Position numbers and translations under genes: made by a program. A model generated the notes under the pieces. It was not told the DNA's origin. It ran no database searches and was given only the letters and a program-made list of their open reading frames with translations. From NCBI RefSeq assembly GCF_900079775.1, contig NZ_LT556049.1, positions 398,810 through 462,809 on the forward strand: 64,000 nucleotides of DNA. Direction: 5' to 3'. This document shows positions 39,900 through 49,621 of the stretch, one piece after another. Numbering within the stretch: the stretch's first letter is position 1; each line of letters starts with the position of its first letter. Source of the DNA: Leyella lascolaii (lineage in GTDB: Bacteria > Bacteroidota > Bacteroidia > Bacteroidales > Bacteroidaceae).

Positions 39900-40187
39900 T
39901 CATGCAAAAAGGCACCGTCGCGGTGCCTTTTTGCCTTCATGGTCGTCCCTCAGAACGAAGAATGGCTTTATTTTCCAATGTTTATTGCAGTACAAACGTA
40001 ACAGTTCGGTATCTGAAACGCACTCGGTCTTGGTGCCTGTGGAGTGCAGAAGGTGTTTCTTTTCAGAAGAATATTTCCACAGATGAGTGGACATCTGACC
40101 GAAACAGAGATAATCAGATTCTTCTGCTTGCCTGTCCGGAAACCGATGAGGCATGTTGGCGGGCTCATAAGTGGTAATCCATTTCAT
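39900..40187 (-). CDS. Small protein of unknown function with a strong promoter
   Basis: A 95-residue frame starting MKWITTYEPANMPHRFPDRQ. It has no signal peptide and no membrane segment and is rich in His, Lys and aromatic residues. The support is a near-ideal promoter: TTTG at 40258-40261, 20 bases, then TACCTTTG at 40230-40237. The transcript would start about 35 bases before the ATG at 40187. The last codons (KKAPRRCLFA) run through the terminator stem, which is odd; a frameshift near the end or a short regulatory transcript are alternatives. It is convergent with the xusC remnant. Confidence 0.4.
   Translation of the reverse strand: MKWITTYEPANMPHRFPDRQAEESDYLCFGQMSTHLWKYSSEKKHLLHSTGTKTECVSDTELLRLYCNKHWKIKPFFVLRDDHEGKKAPRRCLFA
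39904..39934. terminator. Bidirectional terminator after the xus-like locus
   Basis: GCAAAAAGGCACCG pairs perfectly with CGGTGCCTTTTTGC around a short loop. It works in both directions: for the xusC remnant on the plus strand and for the small gene ending at 39900 on the minus strand. Confidence 0.85.
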
Positions 40188-40229
40188 GTTATTGGATTTT
40201 AAAATGATAAACGACAGCGACTGTCGGAG

Positions 40230-40261
40230 CAAAGGTAGGAGTTCCTTTCGGAACAGTCAAA
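40230..40261 (-). promoter_or_regulatory. Promoter with an internal palindrome (possible operator)
   Basis: Minus-strand TTTG (40258-40261) and TACCTTTG (40230-40237) are 20 bases apart. Between them sits GTTCCTTTCGGAAC (40241-40254), a perfect 5-bp inverted repeat placed where a repressor would block RNA polymerase. Confidence 0.6.
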
Positions 40262-40480
40262 CGGTTTGGATCTAATTTAAAAACATTATATATGGTTTGA
40301 CGGATAACATATATCATAGACATAAAAGACATCCGCAAACTTTAAGGAAAGGCTTCGGGATAAGTCCCGCATGCCTGCATTGTCTTTGCGTCAACAGCAA
40401 GACGTGTTTTTTGTAACGCCGCATCACCCATCTTTAAACACCCAAGAATCTCTTTAACTCTCTTTATTTGCTTTCACAGC

Positions 40481-40509
40481 TTGCGTTTCCAAAGAAAACA
40501 TTAACTTTG
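40481..40509 (+). promoter_or_regulatory. Promoter of the DpnII-like restriction-modification operon
   Basis: TTG at 40481-40483, 18 bases, then TAACTTTG at 40502-40509. It is well placed for the methyltransferase gene starting at 40615. Confidence 0.6.
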
Positions 40510-40614
40510 TGGGAAATAACCGATAGTTATCTGTAATAAATATACTGAATCAGGTATGTTTAAGAGTGAAAGATACATATGAAGTCCAATGATAAGGGAT
40601 AAGGGTATTATAAT

Positions 40615-41586
40615 ATGAATACAAAAGCGAAACCTTTCATCAAATGGGTTGGAGGCAAAGGGCAGCTCATCGAGCAACTGTAAGCAAAGCTTCCGGCTGA
40701 CTTTGATAATTGGAAAAACGCGACATACATAGAGCCTTTTGTTGGTGGTGGTGCCATGTTGTTCTATATGCTGCAACAACACCCAAATATCAGGCGTGCC
40801 GTAATCAACGACATCAACAGCGACTTGATTACTTGCTATAGAATCGTCCGTGACAACGTGGAAGAGCTTATTCCTGCTTTACAAGACATCCAGGCACAAT
40901 ATTACGCTTTGCAGGACATGGAGGCGAAGCGTGAGATGTACATGGCTGTGCGCCAACGCTACAATGAGAAGAACCTTGATCCTGTTGAGAATACTGCAAA
41001 GTTTTTCTTCCTCAACCGCACGTGTTTCAACGGGCTGTACCGCGTCAACAAGAAAGGCTTGTTCAACGTGCCTTGTGGAAAGTATATGCAACCACAGATT
41101 TGTGATGAAGAAACTCTTAGAGCTGACAGCAAATTACTGAAACGGGTAGAAATTATGGAGGGTGACTTTGAAAAGACTTTGCTTTATGCTAAAGGTAAAA
41201 CGTTGTTCTATTTCGATCCTCCATATCGACCGCTTAGTGATACATCCAGCTTTAATGACTATACCAAAGAATCATTCAATGATGATTCGCAAGTTCGATT
41301 GAAAGAGTTCTGTGACAGAGTGGTGTCTGAAGGACACTGTTTTATGTTGAGTAATTCTGATTGCAAAGGGAAGAACGAAGAGGATAATTTCTTCGATGTT
41401 CTCTATGCCGATTATTATATAGACAGGGTTATGGCATCACGCAATGTGAATGCGAATGGGGCAAAACGAGGAAAAATATCAGAATTGCTTATTCACAGCT
41501 ATCCCAACACTAAAGATAGGTTGTCTGATAATATTAGCGAGCTCAATTCACGACTGATGACAAAAAAACTGAAAATATATGCTTAA
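40615..41586 (+). pseudogene. Dam/DpnM-type N6-adenine methyltransferase with an early nonsense codon
   Basis: An alpha-class adenine methyltransferase expected to modify GATC. From the ATG at 40615 it reads MNTKAKPFIKWVGGKGQLIE, then TAA at 40681-40683 (codon 23), then resumes in frame. YIEPFVGGGAMLFYML (SAM-binding motif I) and LFYFDPPYRPLS (catalytic DPPY near residue 200) follow. The gap in reading is one codon only. A downstream restart at the Met of motif I would lose the N-terminal SAM-binding segment. The gene overlaps the start of the endonuclease gene (ATG at 41579). Confidence 0.85.
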
Positions 41587-42403
41587 AGATTTTAATAAAT
41601 TCATGTCTCAACTTAAAGAGACAAACCAAACGTTAGACTTCTTCTGCGACTTTGAAAAAATCTCGCAGAAAGTTGAGGATATTAAATTGAGCCTCTGAAT
41701 GTTAAATAGCCTAATAGGAGCGGATGACTTGCGCGGAAGTGTAGAAACAATATGGAAGAGAGACCCGAAGGCTTTTTCTGTTATGGATATCCTTGTAGCA
41801 GTCCGAACACGTGATAAGAAGAAAATTATTGACTCCGTAGGCAACTGTGTTCCTTTAGAGAGTATGTTCACATCCGTTGATTCTGTGTTGATATTCTTGG
41901 AAAAAACAGGATTGGGCGATATTCTCCAACATCAAAAGGTAAAAGACCTTGTTGACTATGTCTTTGGCATAGAGATAGGACTTGACACCAATGCACGAAA
42001 GAACCGAAGTGGTCGTGTTATGGAGAATACTGTCTCCAATATACTGACCGAGGCTGGTGTGCCTTTTAGGCAGGAAGTATATTCGAGAGAATGGAAACAG
42101 ATTACCGAGGTTTTAGGGGATGATGAAAAGCGTTTTGATTTCGTGGTTGAAACGGCTTCGAAAGTGTATCTGATAGAGGTAAACTTTTATAGCGATGGAG
42201 GCTCTAAGCTAAACGAGGTTGCCCGTTCGTATTCTGATATAGCACCAAAGATTAATTCTGTTGAGGGCTTTGAATTTGTTTGGATTACAGATGGTATGGG
42301 ATGGAAGTCGGCGAAAAACAAGTTGCAGGAGGCATACGGAATCATCCCAAATGTTTATAATCTAACGACAATTTATGACTTCATCAAAACCCTGAATGCA
42401 TGA
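41579..42403 (+). pseudogene. DpnII-family restriction endonuclease with a nonsense codon
   Basis: The frame begins at 41579, overlapping the methyltransferase stop: MLKDFNKFMSQLKETNQTLD. It meets TGA at 41696-41698 (codon 40) and resumes in the same frame with MLNSLIGADDLRGSVETIW. The remainder carries typical DpnII/MboI segments: RKNRSGRVMEN, the nuclease core DFVVETASKVYLIEVNFYSDGGSK, and VWITDGMGW. The remaining 234-residue frame could start at its own ATG just after the TGA, so a shortened product is conceivable, but it lacks the N-terminal 40 residues. Confidence 0.85.
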
Positions 42404-42920
42404 AAGCAGGTGGAAAAGACGGTGCTAATACCAGAACCGGGTTAATTTGTGAGGGCAAAGTAAATTTGGCAACATTTATTGCCAAACAAAAAAATACACG
42501 GTTAAAGATTGCAATGTACTTTATCTTGGAGAATGCGTTGCGCACATCTTTAAGAAATACGCTTTCAATACGTTTTTAGAAACGAGAGGGATTGATTGGA
42601 GGCAACATCTGTCAAAGCAGCTTCTTCCTGATAATGCCATATATGTTATAGTAAACAATACGATGCTCATCTTAGAGGTAAATACGCGACACACAGTTGG
42701 TAGTGTTGATGAGAAAGTGCAAACTTATGATTACAAGAAGAAACAGTATCAGAAGCTGTTGTTTCAACTGAACATGGAAGTGGAATATATTTACATTTTA
42801 GACGAATGGTTTAGACAACCCAAATACAAGGATGTTTTGGACTATGTGATTAGTGTGGGTTGTCAATACTATTTTAATTATATTTCATTGCAAAAACTTG
42901 GTCTTCCTATACCTCAATAA
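42400..42920 (+). pseudogene. Second PD-(D/E)xK restriction-type nuclease, frameshifted and with altered active site
   Basis: ATGA overlap with the previous stop. It starts MKAGGKDGANTRTGLICEGK and shifts frame in a run of seven A at 42488-42494. It then continues as YTVKDCN... to NTMLILEVNTRHTVGSVDEK and ends at 42920. In relatives that I recall, the GSVDEK block is preceded by Glu-Val-Lys; here it is EVN, so the catalytic lysine appears to be replaced by asparagine. Both defects point to a dead nuclease. It overlaps the next methyltransferase ATG (TAATG). Confidence 0.7.
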
Positions 42921-43789
42921 TGATACACCCTTACTACACTTCCCCATCTAAAGACTTCCTTCTCGCTAACGGTGACAGTTTCAAGCTCCTCAAAGAGTTT
43001 GATTTCAAGTTCGACATGATATTCGCCGACCCACCCTACTTCCTCTCCAGCGGTGGCATATCGTTGCAGAGCGGAAAGGTCGTGAGCGTGGACAAGGGTG
43101 AGTGGGACAAGGGTATGTCGCAGGATGAAGTGATGGCGTTCAACATGGAATGGCTGCGGCTCTGCCGAGACAAGCTAAAGGACAACGGCTCAATTTGGAT
43201 TAGCGGCACCTACCACAACATCTTCTCAGTGGCAAACAGCCTGACGCTTCTCGGCTATAAAATTCTGAACGTCGTCACTTGGGAAAAGACCAATCCGCCA
43301 GTAAACATCTCGTGCCGTTACTTCAAATACTCTACAGAGTTCATCATATGGGCGAGGAAAATGAAAAAGGTGCCGCACAAGTTCAACTACGAACTTATGA
43401 AAGATCTTAACGGAGGAAAGCAGATGACCGACGTGTGGCGCATGCCAGCAATAGGTAGATGGGAGAAGACCTGCGGCAAGCATCCAACGCAGAAACCCCT
43501 GCGCCTGCTTGTCCGTATTATTCTCGCCACGACCAGCCAAGGCGACTGGATTCTCGACCCTTTCAGCGGTAGCTCCACCACAGGCATCGCAGCCAATCTT
43601 TGTGGTCGCCGCTTTGCAGGAATTGAACAGGAGGAAGCATACTGCCGGTTGAGTAAGGCTCGACGCGAGGAGATTGATAATATCGAAAGCTATGACAACC
43701 TTATAAGCCATATAGAAGACCTGCAAAATCTGAAACAATGTGCGATGGCATACGAGCCTCTTGCTGCATATTGCCGTACGCCTTTCTGA
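42920..43789 (+). CDS. DpnA/MboI-type beta-class N6-adenine DNA methyltransferase
   Basis: The only intact gene of the four-gene operon. 289 residues. Motif IV is FDMIFADPPYFLSSGG (residues about 32-47) and precedes motif I-like DPFSGSSTTGIAAN (about 213-226), the beta-class order. GKHPTQKP lies just before it. Partners of DpnM in DpnII-type systems also methylate single-stranded GATC. Since the other methyltransferase and both nucleases upstream are broken, it would act as an orphan methyltransferase if still expressed. Confidence 0.9.
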   Translation: MIHPYYTSPSKDFLLANGDSFKLLKEFDFKFDMIFADPPYFLSSGGISLQSGKVVSVDKGEWDKGMSQDEVMAFNMEWLRLCRDKLKDNGSIWISGTYHNIFSVANSLTLLGYKILNVVTWEKTNPPVNISCRYFKYSTEFIIWARKMKKVPHKFNYELMKDLNGGKQMTDVWRMPAIGRWEKTCGKHPTQKPLRLLVRIILATTSQGDWILDPFSGSSTTGIAANLCGRRFAGIEQEEAYCRLSKARREEIDNIESYDNLISHIEDLQNLKQCAMAYEPLAAYCRTPF

Positions 43790-44037
43790 AACCTCCTCTG
43801 ACATACATTTCAGCTCATTCCACAGCCGGGACAATAGCATTTTCACATCGCGGCTCAACGGTCCGGAGTAAACATTGTTTACAGGCTAAATATGTTGAAT
43901 CTTAATTGTTTCTTAGACATCATTATGAGAGACAGATGAATACTGACGGCCGTAGTGAAAAGTATTATAGGAAATGTAGGTGTGGCGTAGAGACTGGTCT
44001 CATGCCGCATGAGCCGCCATGTGTGTATGTATAAAAT

Positions 44038-44793
44038 CTATATAAGTCCCAGCAGTCTTGCCGTCCGGCATGCCTCTATGGAGTTTCTCACCTGCAGTTT
44101 TCTGAGAATGTCCTGACGGTGTCGGCTCACCGTGTTGACGCTTATCGACATTGCCGAGGCGATGTCCTTGCTTGTCATGCCGCTGTCTATGAGTCTCAGT
44201 GTCTGCTTCTCGCGTCCGGTGAGAATGTTGCGGTCGTCACCGGAGTCAAGTTCCGTGGTCTGCCCGCTCAAGGTGTCCACTATCATCGTGCGCCACTGCA
44301 TGGCGTCAGGTTGCGGACCATACAGGCACATGGCGAGCCACAGACCGTCTGACGACGAAGCCGAGACGTAGAACATGCGGTGCAATGCCTTGACATATCC
44401 GCCCGCCGTCTGTCTCATGCGGAGGGGCGTAAGCAGATGGAAGTCCGTGCGTCTGTGGCGCGGCTGTCGTTTTATGAAACGGAAGAAACGCAGTTCCTGC
44501 AGATACTTGGCGGTGAGGTCGTCGGGATGGATGCGCCTGAGAATGTCCTCCTCCCATATGGAGCACACCTCGCTCTGCGCACCGCCCCTGCCGAGCCCTA
44601 ACGCTCGTGCGAACCCACCGTAATGTATGTAGCTCGTGTTTGTGCGCATGTCGCTCAGCACAGCCACGGCGTTCTCGGTCATGGCATAGCATCGCGCCGC
44701 GGCTTTATAGCGTTCCAACACCTCGCTGCGGTCGGTCTGTCCGGTGAAGTCCTGTCCGGCGAGCACACGGTTAAGTCTGTCCTTCAGTTTCAT
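44038..44793 (-). CDS. LuxR-family helix-turn-helix transcription regulator
   Basis: A 251-residue regulator. The C-terminal LuxR HTH covers about 185-245: TGREKQTLRLIDSGMTSKDI followed by ASAMSISVNTVSRHRQDIL. The N-terminal 170 residues look like a PAS-type sensing domain (AVAVLSDMRTNTSYIHYGGF) and lack the receiver Asp of a response regulator. It is divergent from the DUF1349 gene at 45000, with about 200 bases between starts. It is a candidate regulator of that gene. Confidence 0.88.
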   Translation of the reverse strand: MKLKDRLNRVLAGQDFTGQTDRSEVLERYKAAARCYAMTENAVAVLSDMRTNTSYIHYGGFARALGLGRGGAQSEVCSIWEEDILRRIHPDDLTAKYLQELRFFRFIKRQPRHRRTDFHLLTPLRMRQTAGGYVKALHRMFYVSASSSDGLWLAMCLYGPQPDAMQWRTMIVDTLSGQTTELDSGDDRNILTGREKQTLRLIDSGMTSKDIASAMSISVNTVSRHRQDILRKLQVRNSIEACRTARLLGLI

Positions 44794-44846
44794 TTAGTGC
44801 GGTAAAATGGTTATTAATGAGCATTGCGGCTATGTCGGCACATATA

Positions 44847-44918
44847 TATCTTTGCAAAAGATAAGCTTCACTCGGGAAACAGAGATCGGGCTCTCTTTCC
44901 GCTCGTTTGCGTTATCCT
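44847..44918 (+). promoter_or_regulatory. Promoter box plus leader hairpin of the DUF1349 gene
   Basis: TATCTTTG at 44847-44854 is followed at once by AAAGATAAGCTTCACTCGGG, an AGAGA...TCTCT stem and TTTCCGCTCGTTTGCGTTATC. It has the same order and orientation as the leader element of the esterase gene at 10.6 kb and the five-unit array at 30.7-31.1 kb. Confidence 0.6.
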
Positions 44919-44999
44919 CGCATTTTTCTTATCATATTCAAAGATAATGAAAATATATTGCTCATGCAACAATCATATAACAATAAAACAATAAAGACA

Positions 45000-45659
45000 A
45001 TGGGAAAAATAAGACAGATTGCGGCAGCTGCGCTCGTGAGCCTTGCCGCTCACGGCGTCACGGCGCAGACTCTGGAGAAGATGCAATGGTTCAACGAACC
45101 GGAACGGTGGAATATTGAGAACAACGCGCTCACCATGTCGGTGACTCCGAAGAGCGACTACTGGCGCATATCTCACTACGGATTCACCGTCGATGACGCC
45201 CCGTTCTATTACGCCACATACGGAGGTGAGTTCGAGGTGAAGGTGAAAATCACAGGGAAATACCGTCAACGCTTCGACCAGGCGGGACTTATGCTGCGCA
45301 TAGACCACGAGAACTACATCAAGGCTGGCATAGAGTATGTGGACGGAAAATACAATCTCAGTGCCGTGGTTACTCACAAGACGTCTGACTGGAGCGTCAT
45401 CGAGCTTGACAAGGCTGTGCCCTGTGTGTGGATAAAAGCCGTGAGACGGCTCGACGCGGTGGAGATATTCTATTCCTTCGACGACGAGAACTACACGCTC
45501 ATGCGCAACGCATGGCTCAAGGACAACACGCCGGTGATGGTCGGTATGATGGCGGCATGTCCCGACGGCGACGGCTTTGACGTGACGTTCGAGCACTTCA
45601 AAGTGAGACACCTGCCCGACATGAGGCGACTGGAGTGGCTGAAGAAGAACGCGGAGTGA
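45000..45659 (+). CDS. Secreted DUF1349 family protein
   Basis: A secreted 219-residue protein from the ATG at 45000 (MGKIRQIAAAALVSLAAHGV signal). The frame is open from 44907, but that lies inside the leader hairpin. A single concanavalin-like jelly roll of the DUF1349 (YesU-like) family covers about 25-210, with FDQAGLMLRIDHENYIKAGI and VWIKAVRRLDAVEIFYSFDD. Such proteins bind or act on carbohydrates; no catalytic assignment can be made. Single-gene unit, possibly controlled by the divergent LuxR-type regulator. Confidence 0.85.
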   Translation: MGKIRQIAAAALVSLAAHGVTAQTLEKMQWFNEPERWNIENNALTMSVTPKSDYWRISHYGFTVDDAPFYYATYGGEFEVKVKITGKYRQRFDQAGLMLRIDHENYIKAGIEYVDGKYNLSAVVTHKTSDWSVIELDKAVPCVWIKAVRRLDAVEIFYSFDDENYTLMRNAWLKDNTPVMVGMMAACPDGDGFDVTFEHFKVRHLPDMRRLEWLKKNAE

Positions 45660-46831
45660 GGTGCGGCAATGCCCCGTAGTATGCCGGATGACCACTGACG
45701 GACGAGACTTCCGCCAACGGTGCTTTATGTGTGGTCATGGGCTTTCCGTCCCTCTTCCTTGCCGCTGCGCTCAGGGTGTGACGCCCCACTACGCACGCTT
45801 CGTTACAATGCATTTTTATTCACAATGCAATGGGATATTGCATAAATTCCCGTTCGCATAACTCCTCAACTCCGCGAGAACGCTCCACAGCCGTCGGATG
45901 TGACGTACGGACGCAAATACGCGGTTTTTGAGCGTTTCTCGCATGTGTCTGTGAATCAGCATAATACACTCATTTATGAGACGGAAGAGCTTTTCCCTCC
46001 ATGCCGGAAAGGCTTTTCCGGCATGCGGAACGGGCTTTTTGAGGATGCGTAAGGGTGTGTTCCGTCATTCGGAAAAGGTTTTTATGAAATGCGGAACGGG
46101 CTTTTCCGCACAACAGATGAGGTTGACGCGCCACCGGAACGAATCCATATGCGCTTTTTATAAGTTACAGATGTCTTCGCGTTCCCTGTTTTTCCAAAAA
46201 ATAATGTAAAGATTTTTTACTGCTCCGTCCGTATATTTATGCATTCAGTGCGGCACCCGGCATTTTCCATAAAAACCTCCCCGCCACCTCCGTCCTCCCA
46301 AAGTAGAGACGCAAAATCTTGCGTCTCCCGAGGGATATGTGCATTTATCATCAGTGTATTGTCGCATGTGTACATTGCTATGGGTTGCTCGTGAGACGCA
46401 AGATTTTGCGTCTCTACAGGGCTCGCGCCGTAGCATTTGGTTTGTGCCGTCGTGGGTGTGACGCTACGGGAGCATATTTACGGCTACGTATATTCAAAAA
46501 GGCAGGGATGTGGAATAAAACCGTTGCGCTTGCAGGCATTGTTTTTCTGTCTGTTGTGCGATAATCTTCTTCCGTTCAGTGCCGTATTTCTTCAGTCTGC
46601 ATTTTTATTTTCAATTTTTCCTATAGTTACTGTTGCATCGTATCTAAAAAACGTGTATATTCGCAAATATTTAATAACTTAAAAGTTGGTATTACACATA
46701 CACCTGTCCTAAACAGAACAAATCCTTGTATACGCGGAGCCCATTTGGAACGGCATACACATGCGCACGGGTGAGCGACGCCGCGGATTCATCCTGAAAA
46801 AAGGCAACTGAAAACATACTACAATAAACAC
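45660..46831. repeat. Gene-free region with 22-bp array and GAGACGC palindromes
   Basis: Composite repeat as at 7.6 and 31.6 kb. A start motif is at about 45866-45900 (CTCAACTCCGCGAGAACG). Six 22-bp units run over 45976-46107 (for example CATGCCGGAAAGGCTTTTCC), and GTAAAGATTTTTTAC is at 46206-46220. Two GAGACGC palindromes follow at 46303 and 46391, 88 bases apart. From 46440 to 46831 I see no gene. Confidence 0.75.
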
Positions 46832-47514
46832 ATGACGCTTATGACAGCTAAACTCAAAGGTCTTGCATTCGCGGTTTTGACGTTTCTTGCCGCGATTCCG
46901 GCATCCGCACAGGAGGAAGGTGCGTTCGACGGTTTGATGCGAAAGTATGATATGACATTCACCCTAACGACAGGTTCGACATCATACATAAAGATGAATA
47001 TCACCGTATATTTGACACGGACACATGCCACGCCTTGCCAAGAGTGATGTTGTCTATGGACAGCAAAGACGGAAAGTGCAGGGTGTGCATTTATGTCAAT
47101 CCGATGATACCTATGATGTACGACGGGAACGGAGAGAAGTCGGAGGCTGACTACAGTAGCGGAAAGACGGCGAGACCCGCAGGCGAGACTTTGTGGGAAC
47201 TGAAAGCTGTGCTGAGAGGCGGGCATGTCGCCTCTTCCGATGTCAGCAAAAAGTGGGAGGAGGACAACCTTGTGAGCATGATGACGTTCCTTTCTTCGTC
47301 AAAGGCACGGAGAATGTTCAACTCCGACTTCCTTGCCTGGATACCGCTCGACTTGCGCGAAAAGGTATATGAAGGCAAATATACCAACGCCCGTTACGTG
47401 GTGACCGGCAGGCACGGTGACGACATCTTGCTCCTCTTCTTCATGACAGACGACGGGGCGGAGCACTTCGACAAGTATCTTGAAGACATGAAGGGCATGT
47501 TCCGCTTCAAATGA
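46832..47514 (+). pseudogene. Frameshifted secreted protein, paralogue of the next gene
   Basis: A signal peptide (MTAKLKGLAFAVLTFLAAIP, ASAQ) opens a frame that stops at 47047. The sequence continues in another frame to 47514 (MLSMDSKDGKCRVCIYVNPM). The shift lies between about 46950 and 47040. The second part, SKARRMFNSDFLAW...ARYVVTGRHGDDILLLFFMT and YLEDMKGMFRF, aligns with HARTMFNADTVCLY, CKVMIIHKHDRCFMYAY and YIGSLKDIVRF of the next gene's N-terminal half. So this is a shorter, probably broken relative. Function unknown. Confidence 0.6.
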
Positions 47515-47805
47515 CTGGGGCTTTTATTATAGAATGAACATAATGATATATATTAATGACAAGCGGACGTTCTGAATCAATTGCCGTCATGTTGTGTGCA
47601 GTTCAGTAGCCGCATCTGAAAGTCCGGAGAGTGTGAGTGGCAGGTTACAAGACCGCTGACACTTTGGTATGAAACCCTGAAGAGCGTACGGTCTGACGAC
47701 AAGGATATATATAATATGTGAGTGATTTTATAATATCGGTTAATTTAGAACGGCTGCTTAATATAAAGAATGAAGTGAAATATAAACGTAAAAAACTGAC
47801 AGAGT
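47515..47805. repeat. Degenerate copy of a dispersed intergenic element
   Basis: 47570-47770 resembles 53510-53710 at its right part (ATATGTGAGTGATTTTATAA versus ACATGTGAGTATTATTATGA). It also resembles the inverted stretch 31373-31530. No gene seen. Confidence 0.45.
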
Positions 47806-49221
47806 ATGAAGAACAATAACATTTTCCGGCTGGCAGCTTGCGCATGCGTCATGCTGTGTTTGCCTATGCATGTCCTCGGACAAGGTATGGGAGTGGCGTG
47901 GGACGTTCTTACAAAAGACGACACTCCGGAATATCTCGACGCATATGACCGGTGGTTCGGAGTGGACAAACCCACATCTTTCCGTCTGGCTCTGCGCTAT
48001 TACGGCATCACATCCGTCCGTCCCGCGTCCCTGTCTTATCCCCTACCCGTTGACGACAACAGCATATCAGCGTCTGTAAAGATGATGAGATACGATTCGT
48101 CCGACGGTGACTTCCAGTTCTGGCTGTCCGCTCCTTCGCGCGACTCGGAAGACCCTGGGTATATGCCGTTTCATGATGAAATGCCGGCACAGCGTCTGTA
48201 TTACGACTGGAACGACCGCGGACGTTATCTGACGCTGAAGCCTGACACGTCGGTAAGTCTGCAGCCCGCATACGGACACAGGCTCTTCATGAAAGCCGAC
48301 AATGCCGGAGATGTGCTCACATGGCACGTCAGTCATGCCCGGACGATGTTCAACGCTGACACGGTATGCCTCTATGACATGCCCCGTAAGCGTCTTGAAG
48401 GTATGAGGAATGCCAACAGGGTGGACTCACGTTTCACTCATTGCAAGGTGATGATAATACACAAGCATGACCGCTGCTTCATGTACGCCTACTGCCTGTT
48501 CACGGACAAGGGTCTTTCCAAGGCAAACAGATATATCGGAAGCCTGAAGGACATCGTGCGCTTTGACGACAACTATGTGCCTACATGGAAGATTCCTGGT
48601 GTGAAACAGGCTGAGCGAAGACTGAAGTATCATAAAGAGAAGCTCGCCACCGTGGGGATAGAGTTCGCGATACCGTGCGGATATATGTACTGTCACGAAG
48701 GCAGTGTGATGCTCGGAGGTGCGGGCAAGACCCTGTTTCCGCTGAGTGCGGGTGATGTGGACGGTATATGTATGGAGTCGCTTGACGCCAGGGATATGAT
48801 ATATTTCACCTGGAGATTCAAGCCAAAGGACGCGTCTGACAACAGGAACGACCTTACCTACTACAATTACCTGCGCGTTCCGTTCGCCAGATGGTGCAAG
48901 ATACCGGAGTCATTCATTGAAAAGATCGACCTGTCGCTTCCAGACAGAAACGGCTTCAAGGCAATTGACGACATTTCTGTGCGCAAGGCTTTCAACAGCG
49001 ATACGATACGAGTGTTCGCCGGAAAGACCTCAGACCAGAAACGATTCGTCTTCCGCAGTCTGCATGAGGACGGTGACATGTATCTCGAACTGATGGATGA
49101 TGATTTCCCCGAGATGGAGATATGGGAGATTGAGAAGAACGGAATCCAGGTCCGCATGTACCGGTTCATGAAGTCCGCGTCCGGAACAGAAGTACTGCCA
49201 CAGGTTATGTGGTTCATCTGA
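47806..49221 (+). CDS. Secreted protein of unknown function
   Basis: A 471-residue protein with a signal peptide (1-25, ending VLGQ). Residues about 30-265 contain beta-rich sequence, and the segment 170-250 is repeated in the broken neighbour upstream. The second half (about 270-471) looks like a further domain of similar size (KLATVGIEFAIPCGYMYCHE, FVFRSLHEDGDMYLELMDDD). No transmembrane helix, lipobox or catalytic motif found. Two related genes in tandem suggest duplication of a lineage-specific secreted family. I do not recognise a known domain. Confidence 0.75.
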   Translation: MKNNNIFRLAACACVMLCLPMHVLGQGMGVAWDVLTKDDTPEYLDAYDRWFGVDKPTSFRLALRYYGITSVRPASLSYPLPVDDNSISASVKMMRYDSSDGDFQFWLSAPSRDSEDPGYMPFHDEMPAQRLYYDWNDRGRYLTLKPDTSVSLQPAYGHRLFMKADNAGDVLTWHVSHARTMFNADTVCLYDMPRKRLEGMRNANRVDSRFTHCKVMIIHKHDRCFMYAYCLFTDKGLSKANRYIGSLKDIVRFDDNYVPTWKIPGVKQAERRLKYHKEKLATVGIEFAIPCGYMYCHEGSVMLGGAGKTLFPLSAGDVDGICMESLDARDMIYFTWRFKPKDASDNRNDLTYYNYLRVPFARWCKIPESFIEKIDLSLPDRNGFKAIDDISVRKAFNSDTIRVFAGKTSDQKRFVFRSLHEDGDMYLELMDDDFPEMEIWEIEKNGIQVRMYRFMKSASGTEVLPQVMWFI

Positions 49222-49621
49222 CGCGACCTCACTACACCGTAATGACATTGGGACACATCATGCAGACACCCCTTTCCGCCATGCCCCCACCGCAGCCTGA
49301 CAAAGTAGAGACGCAACATCTTGCGTCTCCCGAGGTGTATATGCATATATTGTCGGTATCATATTCCATATCCATATCGTGCAATCTTGCGTCTCCCGAT
49401 GAACCAATGCATTTATCATCGTCATCATACTCCATACATATCACGCTATTTTTACAGTATTGTCCTGCGCCAACCGCTTCCCGTTATGCCGCTTGGTGCG
49501 CTGTGCGGTGTAAATGCTGGCAGTCGTATAGCGGACATCTTCAATTGAATGATATATGAAATTACGGCACGCACAGCCGGAAAACAAACATAATAAACCA
49601 TCAAAATAAAACACACAAATT
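49222..49621. repeat. Gene-free region with one and a half GAGACGC palindromes
   Basis: A palindrome with one mismatch in the core is at 49304-49330. A half copy (GCAATCTTGCGTCTCCCG) is at 49381-49398. Nothing else recognised. Confidence 0.7.
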
